Origin: a virus
Virus record (IMG/VR): IMGVR_UViG_3300021409_000001
Span: 1-37,451 of that record
Reading direction: 5' to 3' (one strand)
DNA: 37,451 nucleotides
Below, piece after piece: positions 8,392 to 15,271 of this stretch. How positions within the stretch are numbered: the first letter of the stretch is position 1; each line of letters starts with the position of its first letter. Under the pieces are notes generated by a model, which had not been told where the DNA came from, ran no database searches, and saw nothing but the letters and a program-made list of their open reading frames with translations. The position numbers and the translations under genes were made by a program.

Positions 8392-8508
8392 TTAAAAGCC
8401 GAAAATGTAGGTGCGCAGCGCGCGGCGTGCGGCCTTGCGCGGGCCAAAGCCAGCGCGCAGGGACAGCAGGTATTGCGTGCGGTAGTGCTTGCGGAAGCGG
8501 GCGATCAT
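8392..8508 (-). CDS. Very small basic protein
   Basis: A protein of 38 residues, rich in Arg, Lys and aromatics (MIARFRKHYRTQYLLSL at the start). Short proteins with this RAGF...RRALR pattern are frequent in phage early operons. It starts 2 nt after the stop of the 69-residue gene and ends 18 nt before recT, which fits an operon member. The RBS is weak (GGTGG). Function unknown. Confidence 0.5.
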   Translation of the reverse strand: MIARFRKHYRTQYLLSLRAGFGPRKAARRALRTYIFGF

Positions 8509-8510
8509 GA

Positions 8511-8720
8511 TCACCACCCGTTGATCCGGCGGCGCTGCAGCTGCAGCTTCACCTGGTGGTGGTGCACGCGTGCGACGCCGCGGGCGTTGCCGACCTCGGC
8601 CAGGCGGGCCAGCTCGAACTCCGATTGCTTGAAGCGCCAGGCGTTCAGCCAGAGCAGCGCCGGCTTGGCCAGCTTGCGGAACATGCGGCGCGGGACGCGG
8701 TACAGGGTGGTGCTGGTCAT
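8511..8720 (-). CDS. Small basic phage protein
   Basis: A protein of 69 residues with high positive charge. A helical N-terminal half (RRMFRKLAKPALLWLNAWRF) is followed by QSEFELARLAEV and a basic C terminus. RBS GGGAGAACCAGC-ATG is good, and the gene follows the roughly 380-bp untranslated stretch. Possible nucleic-acid binder; function unknown. Confidence 0.65.
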   Translation of the reverse strand: MTSTTLYRVPRRMFRKLAKPALLWLNAWRFKQSEFELARLAEVGNARGVARVHHHQVKLQLQRRRINGW

Positions 8721-9099
8721 GCTGGTTCTCCCGTTGTTGGCGCCGGCGCGGCCGGCTTCGTTGTTGGTCCCGGCCTTTCACCGGGTGGCGAGCTCTAACC
8801 GCGCTCGTCGCGGGCCTATGCGCAATCAGGCTAGCGAGTGGTGGCCAGCAGGCCGCCGGTACTTCAGAAAGCGGTGCAGGCGCTTGGCGGCACCGCTGAC
8901 TACCACACAGAGGGCGGCTGGTGCAGAAACCTTAGAGAACGGACTGCACCCGAACTCAACGTCATCAACCGCCCTCTGTGTGGTGCCTGTCTGTTCCAGG
9001 CTGCCAGGGCATTCGAGATCCCACTCCCTCTATTTCCTGACCCGAGATTCAGGGCAAAGCGCACGTTGTGTTCCGAGGCGCGCCGCTTCGGTAAATCGG
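8721..9099 (-). other. 379-bp intergenic stretch inside the leftward operon
   Basis: No convincing gene on either strand. The plus-strand open frame at 8838-9125 has no RBS and reads like a shadow. The stretch contains a 16-bp perfect inverted repeat (listed separately). It also holds a 21-codon minus-strand reading frame (ATG at 8966) that runs through the loop and ends TGG-TAG in the second arm. A weak TTGAGT-17-TCTAAG promoter-like pair overlaps it. It may be an untranslated leader or a regulatory RNA region for the recT-exo genes. Confidence 0.5.
8902..8984. repeat. 16-bp perfect inverted repeat with nested stem
   Basis: Arms ACCACACAGAGGGCGG (8902-8917) and its exact complement (8969-8984) are separated by 51 nt. 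Inside, GGTGCAG (8920-8926) can pair with CTGCACC (8944-8950), giving a two-level stem. There is no T-run on either side, so it is not a simple intrinsic terminator. I saw no target-site duplication, so a MITE is not supported. Confidence 0.85.
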
Positions 9100-9453
9100 T
9101 CAGGCGTTCTCGCGATTCCAGATAGCCGCGTCGATCCGGGCTTCGTCGGCGTCATCAGCGCCCTCCTTCTCGAGGCGGGCCAGCTCCTGCTCGGCGCGCA
9201 CCTCGGCTTCGGCCCACACCAGGTCGCCGAGGATTTTCGTGAAGGGATTGCCGCCGGCGGCGGTCTTCTTCAGCAGATCGAAGCGCGCCTGGTCGTCCTG
9301 CATGAACTCGCCCAGGGCTTCGTCGATCACCGCCATCATTTGCGGCAGGCCTGCGGCGATGGCGCCGTTGATGTTGTCGGCGGCTTCGCGGGTCAGCTCG
9401 GCCAGGCGCTCGTCGCGCTTCTCGTCAGCTTCGGTTGGGTCGTAGAGGGCCAT
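9100..9453 (-). CDS. Phage protein of unknown function, helical
   Basis: A protein of 117 residues, acidic and mostly helical, with a strong heptad-like pattern between about 10 and 60 and another charged helix near 80-100. The ATG at 9453 (MALYDPTEADEKR) follows the previous stop by 2 nt (TGACCATG). The open frame begins 15 nt further upstream inside the neighbour. Function unknown. Last gene before the untranslated stretch. Confidence 0.7.
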   Translation of the reverse strand: MALYDPTEADEKRDERLAELTREAADNINGAIAAGLPQMMAVIDEALGEFMQDDQARFDLLKKTAAGGNPFTKILGDLVWAEAEVRAEQELARLEKEGADDADEARIDAAIWNRENA

Positions 9454-9455
9454 GG

Positions 9456-9653
9456 TCAGGTCCCCCACTGTGGGTTTTGCTGCACGCGCTGCGCGGCGAC
9501 GATCTGCAGGTCTTCCATGTTCAGCTCGGTAACGTCGGTCCAGCCAGCGCAGCGCTCAGGGACGTTCGCAGGGTCGACCCATTCGGCTTCGCGACCGTCA
9601 GGGCTCAGCAAGAAGACTTGGCCTTCATGTACAGGTGGGATAGGCACGCGCAT
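9456..9653 (-). CDS. Small phage protein
   Basis: A protein of 65 residues starting MRVPIPPVHEGQVF, probably a small beta-rich fold with EWVDPANVPERCAGW in the middle. RBS GGAGAATACTG precedes the ATG at 9653; the upstream in-frame extension overlaps the 51-residue gene and has no RBS. Function unknown. Confidence 0.65.
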   Translation of the reverse strand: MRVPIPPVHEGQVFLLSPDGREAEWVDPANVPERCAGWTDVTELNMEDLQIVAAQRVQQNPQWGT

Positions 9654-9672
9654 CAGTATTCTCCGATCGCGA

Positions 9673-9828
9673 TCAGTAGCCGAGCCAGCCGAGAACTTCG
9701 GCGCCCTGGTAGACATCCTTGTCGCCTACATCGGCGAAGAACTCGCTCTCGCTGGCGCCGTGGCGGCGCACTTCGGCGAGCGCCTGGCTGCGGGTAACTT
9801 TGGTGGTGACTGCGTCTTCGTAGGACAT
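9673..9828 (-). CDS. First gene of the leftward early operon, small acidic protein
   Basis: A protein of 51 residues starting MSYEDAVTTKVTRSQALAEV, with a helical N-terminal half and SEFFADVGDKDVYQGAEVL after it. RBS GGAGAACGCC precedes the ATG at 9828, and the start lies about 45 nt after the predicted PL transcription start. I do not recognise the family. Being first from PL, where lambda has N and related early regulators, it is worth testing as a regulator; that is position only. Confidence 0.65.
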   Translation of the reverse strand: MSYEDAVTTKVTRSQALAEVRRHGASESEFFADVGDKDVYQGAEVLGWLGY

Positions 9829-9880
9829 GGCGTTCTCCAGTTCGCTGCTCGGCGGATGCTGAGCTCGTTTCGATGGAGAG

Positions 9881-9909
9881 ACTATACGTAATCGTATTGA
9901 TCTGGTCAA
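9881..9909 (-). promoter_or_regulatory. PL-like leftward early promoter
   Basis: On the minus strand, -35 TTGACC (9909-9904), a 17-bp spacer and -10 TATAGT (9886-9881), placing transcription start near 9874. It drives the leftward operon. Two repressor operators overlap its -35 and -10 regions. Confidence 0.85.
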
Positions 9910-9922
9910 TACGAAAACGCAT
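9884..9922. promoter_or_regulatory. Operators OL (two copies of ATRCG-N4-CGYAT)
   Basis: ATACG-TAAT-CGTAT at 9884-9897 covers the -10/spacer of PL. ATACG-AAAA-CGCAT at 9909-9922 touches the -35. Centres are 25 bp apart. The same palindrome occurs three times between the divergent repressor and cro-like genes, so these are almost certainly binding sites of the CI-type repressor, the Cro-like protein or both. Confidence 0.85.
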
Positions 9923-9938
9923 AATTTTTTGCGAGGCG

Positions 9939-9962
9939 AAAAAAAACCCGCTCAACGGCGGG
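9939..9962 (-). terminator. Intrinsic terminator of the repressor operon
   Basis: On the minus strand, stem CCCGC (9962-9958), loop CGTTGA and GCGGG (9951-9947) are followed by eight T (9946-9939). It lies 24 bp after the lipoprotein stop and just before PL, so it separates the lysogeny transcript from the PL operon. Confidence 0.85.
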
Positions 9963-9985
9963 CTCGATTCCGGTGGCTTACCTGC

Positions 9986-10345
9986 TTACAGCTTCCACTC
10001 CACGGGGGCGGCGGCGGAACACGACGTGATCCCCGAGAGACCATTCCGTCCGATGGAGATCTTGATGCGCTGCTCGTTCACCGGCAGGATGTCCTTTCCG
10101 CGTGCTTTGGCTATGGCCCAGGCAGTGCTGGTCAGTGCAGCTTTGCAGGCTATTGCGACGGCCCCGCTCTCCGGAATGAACTGGTAACGGGAATAAGAAA
10201 CGGCCAAGTCAAATCCATCGGACCTTTCGGCGATCGAATACTGCGTATCCTTATCGATCTGCGTCATTGGTCCGCCGTTATGGTTTACAGGCGCAGCGCA
10301 TCCGGCCAGTAAGGCCACAGCAATTAATACAGCGATACTCTTCAT
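9986..10345 (-). CDS. Lipoprotein expressed with the repressor (lysogenic conversion candidate)
   Basis: A protein of 119 residues with a type II signal peptide: MKSIAVLIAVALLAGC, lipobox LAGC, modified Cys16. Ala at +2 would sort it to the outer membrane. The mature part has two Cys (a disulfide is possible) and no domain I recognise. The ATG at 10345 has GGAAATGAG upstream; the in-frame start at 10375 would spoil the signal peptide. It is last in the cI operon and is followed by a terminator, so it should be made in lysogens. Phage lipoproteins made in lysogens can block receptors or DNA entry (T5 Llp is a known example). The role here is inference. Confidence 0.8.
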   Translation of the reverse strand: MKSIAVLIAVALLAGCAAPVNHNGGPMTQIDKDTQYSIAERSDGFDLAVSYSRYQFIPESGAVAIACKAALTSTAWAIAKARGKDILPVNEQRIKISIGRNGLSGITSCSAAAPVEWKL

Positions 10346-10371
10346 TCGAAGCTCATTTCCGATTAAGTAGA

Positions 10372-10629
10372 TCAAAATGGCACTTCTGGCTCACCGGGCA
10401 GTTCAAACTCACGCCACACTAAATCTTCGTCGGTCGCCAATTCCTCCGAGACGGGCGCGCCGTGCGTCCTGAACTGACCGGCGGCATCCCAGCTGACAAG
10501 GGCGACAGGTGACATGAAATGCTTCTCGAGTGCGCGCACCAGCTCGGCCGCGGCGCTATCCGAGAGATGCGCTTGGTCAGGCTGCACCGCAAACGTGGGC
10601 GGCGCGGTCGGGATGATCGTGTAGAACAT
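10372..10629 (-). CDS. Unknown protein in the repressor operon
   Basis: A protein of 85 residues starting MFYTIIPTAPPTFAVQPDQ, acidic toward the C terminus (SEELATDEDLVWREFELPGEPE). It starts as TGATG with the previous gene's stop and has GAGG just upstream. Function unknown. Being in the lysogeny transcript, it is a candidate for an immunity, exclusion or host-modifying role. Confidence 0.7.
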   Translation of the reverse strand: MFYTIIPTAPPTFAVQPDQAHLSDSAAAELVRALEKHFMSPVALVSWDAAGQFRTHGAPVSEELATDEDLVWREFELPGEPEVPF

Positions 10630-10904
10630 CAGGCCGCCTCCTCGAGGATCAGGCCGAGCTCGGCCCATTCTATCTCCCGGGCTTCGAGCAGCGCATAAAG
10701 ATATGGCTCTGCTTCGAAGTTGGCGTGCACGCGAGCGCCGGCCCAGACTGCCTCATCCCTCGCTACCAGCATCACGGGGACCGATAATTTTTCCTCGACA
10801 AGCTGGATAAGCCGTCCCGCTCTGGGGGCGACAAAATCACGGCGCTCGACTAATACAGCTGCAACTCGCACTTCTCCACTGCGAACCATTGAATACTGAA
10901 TCAC
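10629..10904 (-). CDS. Unknown protein downstream of the repressor
   Basis: A protein of 91 residues. I place its start at GTG 10904, which overlaps the repressor stop (GTGA) and has GAGG 4 nt upstream; the ATG at 10889 lacks an RBS. The start VIQYSMVRSGEVRVAAVLVE suggests a beta-hairpin start, then helix and strand (RLIQLVEEKLSVPVMLVARD). It may form a small alpha/beta fold together with the 85-residue neighbour: both contain a PVxLV segment after a helix, so the two could be diverged duplicates. Function unknown. Confidence 0.65.
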   Translation of the reverse strand: MIQYSMVRSGEVRVAAVLVERRDFVAPRAGRLIQLVEEKLSVPVMLVARDEAVWAGARVHANFEAEPYLYALLEAREIEWAELGLILEEAA

Positions 10905-11608
10905 AAAGCCTCGCTGTGTTTCAAAACTGCTTGTCCAACAATAATGCATTCGCCATCTTTGCATTGGCGACGATAAAACTGTGGGTCAGTGTTATCTGAA
11001 CTCAACCACCACTGCCCTGCATCCCTGGTGAGCCGCTTGATAACCGGCTCGCCATCGAAATTCACCGCGAATATTTTCTCGTTCCTCGGTTCAGTTTGCC
11101 CGGTGTATATCAGCACCCAGTCGCCATCGAATAGTGTCTTCTCCATGCTGCGGCCGCTGACGCGCACCCACATCAGCCCCTTCGGGTCGTAGCCATGGCG
11201 ATCGGCCCACTCGCGAGAGACGGTCATCGTTGCGCCATCAAATCGCTCAGGTTCGGTTTGAAAACCGGAGATGCCGGCAGCCACGCGTAGCCGCACCTTC
11301 GGCACGCGCACGACGCGCGGATCATCGGCGCCGACTACCTCGGCCGGCCGGAACGTCGCGTTCGATTCAACTGCCAGGCTCCCTGGCGTAGTCAGGTCAC
11401 GATCGCGCAGATCCGCAACGGACACATTGAAGAAATCAGCCAACGGCTGGAGTGTCTTCGTTCGGGGGTCGCTACTTTCTCCCGTCAGGATCCGATGAAT
11501 AGTGGGCTGGGGCACGCCGGTCGACTTCTGCAGTTCGTACGGGCTCGTCTTCCTCTGGGCTATCAGCCACTCCAGATTCTTCTTAACAAGTAGCTCAGGG
11601 GTATTCAT
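10901..11608 (-). CDS. CI/LexA-type self-cleaving repressor
   Basis: A protein of 235 residues. An XRE-type helix-turn-helix spans about 8-66 (SPYELQKSTGVPQPTIHRILTG, with the recognition helix after GVPQ). The C-terminal S24 peptidase domain spans about 100-230. It has an Ala111-Gly112 cleavage site, catalytic Ser154 in SGRSM and Lys191 in VIKRL. This is the architecture of repressors that self-cleave when RecA is activated. It should maintain lysogeny by binding the five palindromes at PL and PR. I take the ATG at 11608, which coincides with the predicted PRM transcription start; the frame is open to 11635 but that start lies upstream of +1. It is followed by three coupled genes. Confidence 0.93.
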   Translation of the reverse strand: MNTPELLVKKNLEWLIAQRKTSPYELQKSTGVPQPTIHRILTGESSDPRTKTLQPLADFFNVSVADLRDRDLTTPGSLAVESNATFRPAEVVGADDPRVVRVPKVRLRVAAGISGFQTEPERFDGATMTVSREWADRHGYDPKGLMWVRVSGRSMEKTLFDGDWVLIYTGQTEPRNEKIFAVNFDGEPVIKRLTRDAGQWWLSSDNTDPQFYRRQCKDGECIIVGQAVLKHSEAL

Positions 11609-11614
11609 CCCGAG

Positions 11615-11643
11615 AATATGCGTCAACGCATACATGTTAGCAA
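11615..11643 (-). promoter_or_regulatory. PRM-like promoter for the repressor, leaderless
   Basis: On the minus strand, -35 TTGCTA (11643-11638), a 17-bp spacer and -10 CATATT (11620-11615). Counting 7 nt from the end of the -10 puts +1 at 11608, the A of the repressor ATG. No Shine-Dalgarno sequence is present upstream of that ATG. Lambda PRM likewise gives a leaderless cI mRNA. Operator 11618-11631 covers the -10, which suits negative autoregulation. Confidence 0.7.
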
Positions 11644-11685
11644 TCCTTTATGCGTCTTCGCATTGACACCAATACGTTTTCGTAT
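11618..11685. promoter_or_regulatory. Operators OR (three copies of ATRCG-N4-CGYAT)
   Basis: ATGCG-TCAA-CGCAT at 11618-11631, ATGCG-TCTT-CGCAT at 11650-11663 and ATACG-TTTT-CGTAT at 11672-11685. Centre distances are 32 and 22 bp, near whole helical turns. The first covers the PRM -10, the second abuts the PR -35 and the third fills the PR spacer. Arms are perfect in all three. Confidence 0.9.
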
Positions 11686-11690
11686 AGAAT
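11663..11690 (+). promoter_or_regulatory. PR-like rightward early promoter
   Basis: -35 TTGACA (11663-11668), a 16-bp spacer and -10 TAGAAT (11685-11690), giving a start near 11697, 22 nt before the cro-like ATG. Two operators lie on it. It drives the cro-like gene and, past the terminator, the replication genes. Confidence 0.88.
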
Positions 11691-11718
11691 GACCGAAAAC
11701 AACTAACCCCTGACGACC

Positions 11719-11937
11719 ATGACCCTTCGTACCGCTCAAGAGGCTGCCCAGTCTCTGATTACTGCTGGCTTCTCGCAAGCAGCCATCGCTACGCGCGCCG
11801 GCGTAAAGCAGCCGACGATCAGCCGCATCATTTCGGGCGAGCTGAAAGATCCTGCTGGATCCATCCTGGTCAAGCTCAACGAGTTCGCCGACGAGGTCGC
11901 GAATACTCCCCTCCCGCTTGAGTCGCAGCCGCAGTAA
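11719..11937 (+). CDS. Cro-like helix-turn-helix protein
   Basis: A protein of 72 residues with a compact HTH: AAQSLITAGFSQAAIATRAGVKQPTISRIISG (about 8-40), where AAIATRAG and QPTISRIIS are the two helices of the motif. By position (first gene from PR, divergent from the repressor) and size it is the Cro counterpart, expected to bind the same palindromes and turn down PRM. The upstream sequence has no strong Shine-Dalgarno. The C-terminal tail is short and Pro-rich. An intrinsic terminator overlaps its stop codon. Confidence 0.85.
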   Translation: MTLRTAQEAAQSLITAGFSQAAIATRAGVKQPTISRIISGELKDPAGSILVKLNEFADEVANTPLPLESQPQ

Positions 11938-11951
11938 CACCGCGGCTTTTT
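11927..11951 (+). terminator. Intrinsic terminator after the cro-like gene (tR1-like)
   Basis: Stem AGCCGC (11927-11932), a 9-nt loop containing the stop codon, GCGGCT (11942-11947), then a T-run ending at 11951. It should limit rightward transcription beyond the cro-like gene unless antitermination or readthrough occurs. The 103 bp that follow (11952-12054) hold a 6-bp inverted repeat AGTTGA...TCAACT and the next gene's RBS, and nothing else that I can see. Confidence 0.75.
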
Positions 11952-12054
11952 CTGCGTCTAAAAAGTTGCCCGTAGGAAGTTGATTCCCGTCGATTCAACT
12001 GCATCACCCCGTCCTGAACCATCCTCGTAACCCGCACCACCAAGGAGAAATCAC

Positions 12055-12306
12055 ATGAGTTTGAACCCCGCAGTACGCACTGAGTGCCTGGAAACTCTGC
12101 TGAATCCGGCAGAGATGAACGGCTTCACCGCGTTGAGCAAGCTGCTCGGTCTATCGAAAAGCGCCCTCAATCGCAGCCTCATCAACAGCGCAGTACGCAC
12201 GCATGGTACGGCGTCGACTAACGGCAAGGAATCCCGAGGATGTCCGGGTCCTGGGCGGCCAGCTGGTCGCGGTCGCGGGGTCAGCAATGGCCGGAGGCAC
12301 CTTTAA
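12055..12306 (+). CDS. Small HTH protein, C-terminal half doubtful (possible frameshift)
   Basis: A strong RBS (AAGGAGAAATCAC-ATG) precedes a 45-residue segment that reads as a helix-turn-helix (MNGFTALSKLLGLSKSALNRSLI, about 21-43). It occupies the position of cII/early regulators in lambdoid phages. After about codon 50 the frame loses the genome's codon preference and becomes Gly/Pro/Arg-rich. The +1 frame over the same bases reads like protein and stays open to 12370. Either two genes overlap or one gene has been split by an indel (real or from sequencing). I am sure of the N-terminal half only. Confidence 0.6.
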   Translation: MSLNPAVRTECLETLLNPAEMNGFTALSKLLGLSKSALNRSLINSAVRTHGTASTNGKESRGCPGPGRPAGRGRGVSNGRRHL

Positions 12307-12370
12307 GGGGTTTCGGCTGCGCGGCCAGGTAATGGCCAAAAGAACACCCCGGGGAGAAGCCGGGCCATGA
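12203..12370 (+). CDS. Overlapping +1-frame ORF, possible true C-terminus of the HTH gene
   Basis: A frame of 55 codons from ATG 12203 (no RBS), or 27 codons from ATG 12287. It contains NPEDVRVLGGQLVAVAGSA and GGTFKGFRLRGQV, with codon choice like the neighbours (GTC, CTG, GGC, CAG). It ends in an ATGA overlap with the next gene, as is usual here. It may be a small gene or the displaced C-terminal half of the gene starting at 12055. Confidence 0.4.
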   Translation: MVRRRLTARNPEDVRVLGGQLVAVAGSAMAGGTFKGFRLRGQVMAKRTPRGEAGP

Positions 12371-12585
12371 AAGGTAAAGAGGCAATGAACGAATTATCAC
12401 CAACATGCAAAGCGGCGACCAAGGTCATCGCCAAGGCTTGCAACTGGGCGGCGCGGCGCAAGGCTGTGCAGATCGCTCCACCTGGTCAGCAAGCACGAGA
12501 AGCAGGCCGGTATGAGGCAAGCGGTAACGAGCTGGCCGAGGCCGTCGAGAAATACCAGCAGAGCGGGAAAGCAGGTCAGCCATGA
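12367..12585 (+). CDS. Small phage protein
   Basis: A protein of 72 residues, basic and helical, with MNELSPTCKAATKVIAKACNWA near the start. An alternative ATG at 12385 exists; the first is preceded by GGGGAG and overlaps the preceding stop (ATGA). Function unknown. It ends in an ATGA overlap with the next gene. Confidence 0.6.
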   Translation: MKGKEAMNELSPTCKAATKVIAKACNWAARRKAVQIAPPGQQAREAGRYEASGNELAEAVEKYQQSGKAGQP

Positions 12586-12793
12586 CGGAATCCATCATCT
12601 CCCGCGAAACCATCCGCGCCCGGGCCCGCGCTGCATTCCAGCGTGGCGCCGGCCGCAACGACCACAAGATGAATCCCGACGCAGCTGCTGTCGCCGACTG
12701 GCAGACCGAATGGGATTGCTGCGCCGCTGAACAGGTGCAGGACCAACGCCGCAAGTCCGGTACTGTGCTCCAGCAGCTGGAGGTTTCGCCGCC

Positions 12794-12797
<4 letters not shown>
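12582..12797 (+). CDS. Small phage protein
   Basis: A protein of 71 residues: TESIISRETIRARARAAF, then GRNDHKMNPDAAAVADWQTEWD. The general pattern is familiar from small early proteins of Burkholderiales phages, but no function is known to me. It is coupled on both sides by ATGA overlaps, the second with the replication gene. Confidence 0.65.
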
Positions 12798-13887
<1,090 letters not shown>

Positions 13888-13888
<1 letters not shown>

Positions 13889-14376
13889 TGCATACCCACG
13901 AAGACCGCGTGGCTGACCGCCCTGGCCACCTCTGCGCCGCCTACGGCTGCCCGCTGATCGGCTCGATGTGCAGCAGCACTTCGGGCTCAAGCGAATGGTG
14001 GTGCTTCGCCCACTTCGGCGCCAGCGCCGGCCGACTCCAGGCGATCACCTCCGAACTCACGCGCCTGCGCTGGCTGACGATGGCAGTGCACGACGTGCGG
14101 TTCCATGACAGGCCTGGCACGCAAGCATCGCGCGCAGCGTTCAACCTCATCGAGAACGAGCTGAAGGCGCATAAGCGGCCCGACCTGCTCTGGCGTCGAC
14201 CGGACGCTGATCGTCCGATGGGGGAGAAGCGATACCTCTGGCTTGAGCGCCTCGAGAACGAGCTGCGCGCCCAGCTGGCCAGCGTCATGGATCCGTCCTC
14301 GTTCGAACCGAAGCTGGCACTGCAGGACGGGAAACCCAGCACTTTCACCCAAGTCGGCTTCGACATGCCCGTCTAA
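13888..14376 (+). CDS. Phage protein with N-terminal Cys-rich (zinc-like) motif
   Basis: A protein of 162 residues. C16, C21, C28 and C39 (CAAYGC, MCSS, WWCFAHF) with a following His suggest a zinc-binding knuckle in the first 42 residues. The rest is helical and charged (ELTRLRWLTMAV; RYLWLERLENELRAQL), possibly DNA-binding. I do not know a function. It is between the replication protein and the resolvase and is coupled to the former by TGATG. Confidence 0.7.
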
Positions 14377-14400
14377 CAATTCGAAAATTACAGGAGAACC

Positions 14401-14886
14401 ATGAACATTCTTGCAATCGATATCGGCACCACCACCGGCTGGGCCCGCTGCGCACGCGACGGCAAGGTCGCCAGCGGCAGCGAGTCGTTCGCACCACGCC
14501 GCATGGAAATGGCCGGCCAGCGCTGGCTCAAGTTCCGCGCCTTCCTCAACGAGCAGCGCATCGGCGCCGGCGAGATCCACGCGATCTACTACGAGGACGT
14601 GAAGAACCACGCCGGCACGCTGGCCGCGCACGTGTACGGCGGCTTCCTCGCATGCCTGGAGATGTGGTGCGCATCGAACAACGTGCCGCTGCGCCCGGTC
14701 GGCGTGGGCGTCGTGAAGAAGCACTGGACCGGCAAGGGCAACGCGGATAAGGACGCCATGATCGCGACCGCGCGCGCCAAAGGGTTCGCACCGGTCGACA
14801 GCAACCACGCTGACGCGCTGGCAATCCTGTCGCTGGCGCGCTCGATCGAGCTGCTGCCCGTGGCCGAAGCGCCGGTGCCGTTTTAA
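14401..14886 (+). CDS. RuvC-like Holliday junction resolvase
   Basis: A protein of 161 residues with an RNase H-like fold. The first strand is AIDIGTTTGWA with acidic Asp7, the second acidic residue is in YYEDVKNH (Glu65 or Asp66), and the C-terminal helix is NHADALAILSLA with Asp138. VVKKHWTGKGNADKDAM (about 104-120) is typical of phage crossover-junction endodeoxyribonucleases. It probably resolves branched DNA before packaging or during recombination with the RecT/exonuclease pair. RBS AGGAG precedes the ATG. Confidence 0.85.
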   Translation: MNILAIDIGTTTGWARCARDGKVASGSESFAPRRMEMAGQRWLKFRAFLNEQRIGAGEIHAIYYEDVKNHAGTLAAHVYGGFLACLEMWCASNNVPLRPVGVGVVKKHWTGKGNADKDAMIATARAKGFAPVDSNHADALAILSLARSIELLPVAEAPVPF

Positions 14887-14895
14887 GGGGAGAAG

Positions 14896-15189
14896 ATGCC
14901 GGAAAAGCGCCGTGCATCCCTCCTTACGCGTGCGCGCGCGTTTGGGCAGCGATCCAGCGACGTTCGCGTCGACTGGTTCCGCCTGCTCGGCCACCTCAAG
15001 GACGAGGGCTACAGCCTGTACGACGTCTCGTTCTTCACCGAAATCCCGAAGAGCACCCTGATCGGCTACAAGAACGGTTCGCAGCCGTCGTACCACCAGG
15101 GGCTGTGCCTGGTGCAGTTCTGGGCCGAGGCTACGGGCGAATCCATTGCCGACGTGCCAACGGTCAGCCAATTCTCGTTCATGGCCTGA
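14896..15189 (+). CDS. HTH protein, possible late regulator
   Basis: A protein of 97 residues. After a basic N terminus, residues about 25-85 form a helix-turn-helix: FRLLGHLKDEGYSLYDVSFFTEIPKSTLIGYKNG, with STLIGYK as the probable recognition helix. It is the last gene of the early rightward block and lies directly before the structural operon, where lambda has Q. A late-gene regulatory role is inferred from this position. RBS GGGGAGAAG. Confidence 0.65.
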   Translation: MPEKRRASLLTRARAFGQRSSDVRVDWFRLLGHLKDEGYSLYDVSFFTEIPKSTLIGYKNGSQPSYHQGLCLVQFWAEATGESIADVPTVSQFSFMA

Positions 15190-15198
15190 ATCGATTTA

Positions 15199-15216
15199 GT
15201 CGGGATTCCGACCGGC
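15199..15216 (+). repeat. 18-bp boundary element, copy 1
   Basis: GTCGGGATTCCGACCGGC, preceded by ATTTA, 10 nt after the HTH gene stop and 55 nt before the first structural gene. Identical 18-mers occur at 18782-18799 and 33047-33064. The core GTCGG-GATT-CCGAC is an inverted repeat. Candidate regulatory site or late promoter element. Confidence 0.8.
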
Positions 15217-15271
15217 CGCCGCGCCGATACTCCGTGACGTTGCCACCGATTAACGTCCTCCGGAGTCCGTC

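Noticed and set aside
8902-8984. MITE or small insertion element
   Set aside because: Inverted ends are present, but I could not find a target-site duplication or a second copy in the window.
8838-9125. Plus-strand 95-codon frame in the early operon gap
   Set aside because: No RBS, direction opposite to the operon, composition like a shadow frame, and it runs across the inverted repeat and into the coding region of the next gene.
7144-9891. Long plus-strand open frame of 915 codons
   Set aside because: Antisense shadow of recT, exonuclease and small genes; it crosses several well-supported minus-strand genes and the untranslated stretch.
10629-10964. Longer start for the gene after the repressor
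   Set aside because: The extension lies inside the repressor gene; GTG at 10904 with GAGG and a GTGA overlap explains the start better.
11952-12054. CII-type TTGC direct repeats (PRE)
   Set aside because: TTGC and TTGA occur but with a 14-bp period, not the 10-11 bp needed; no matching -10 for a leftward promoter.
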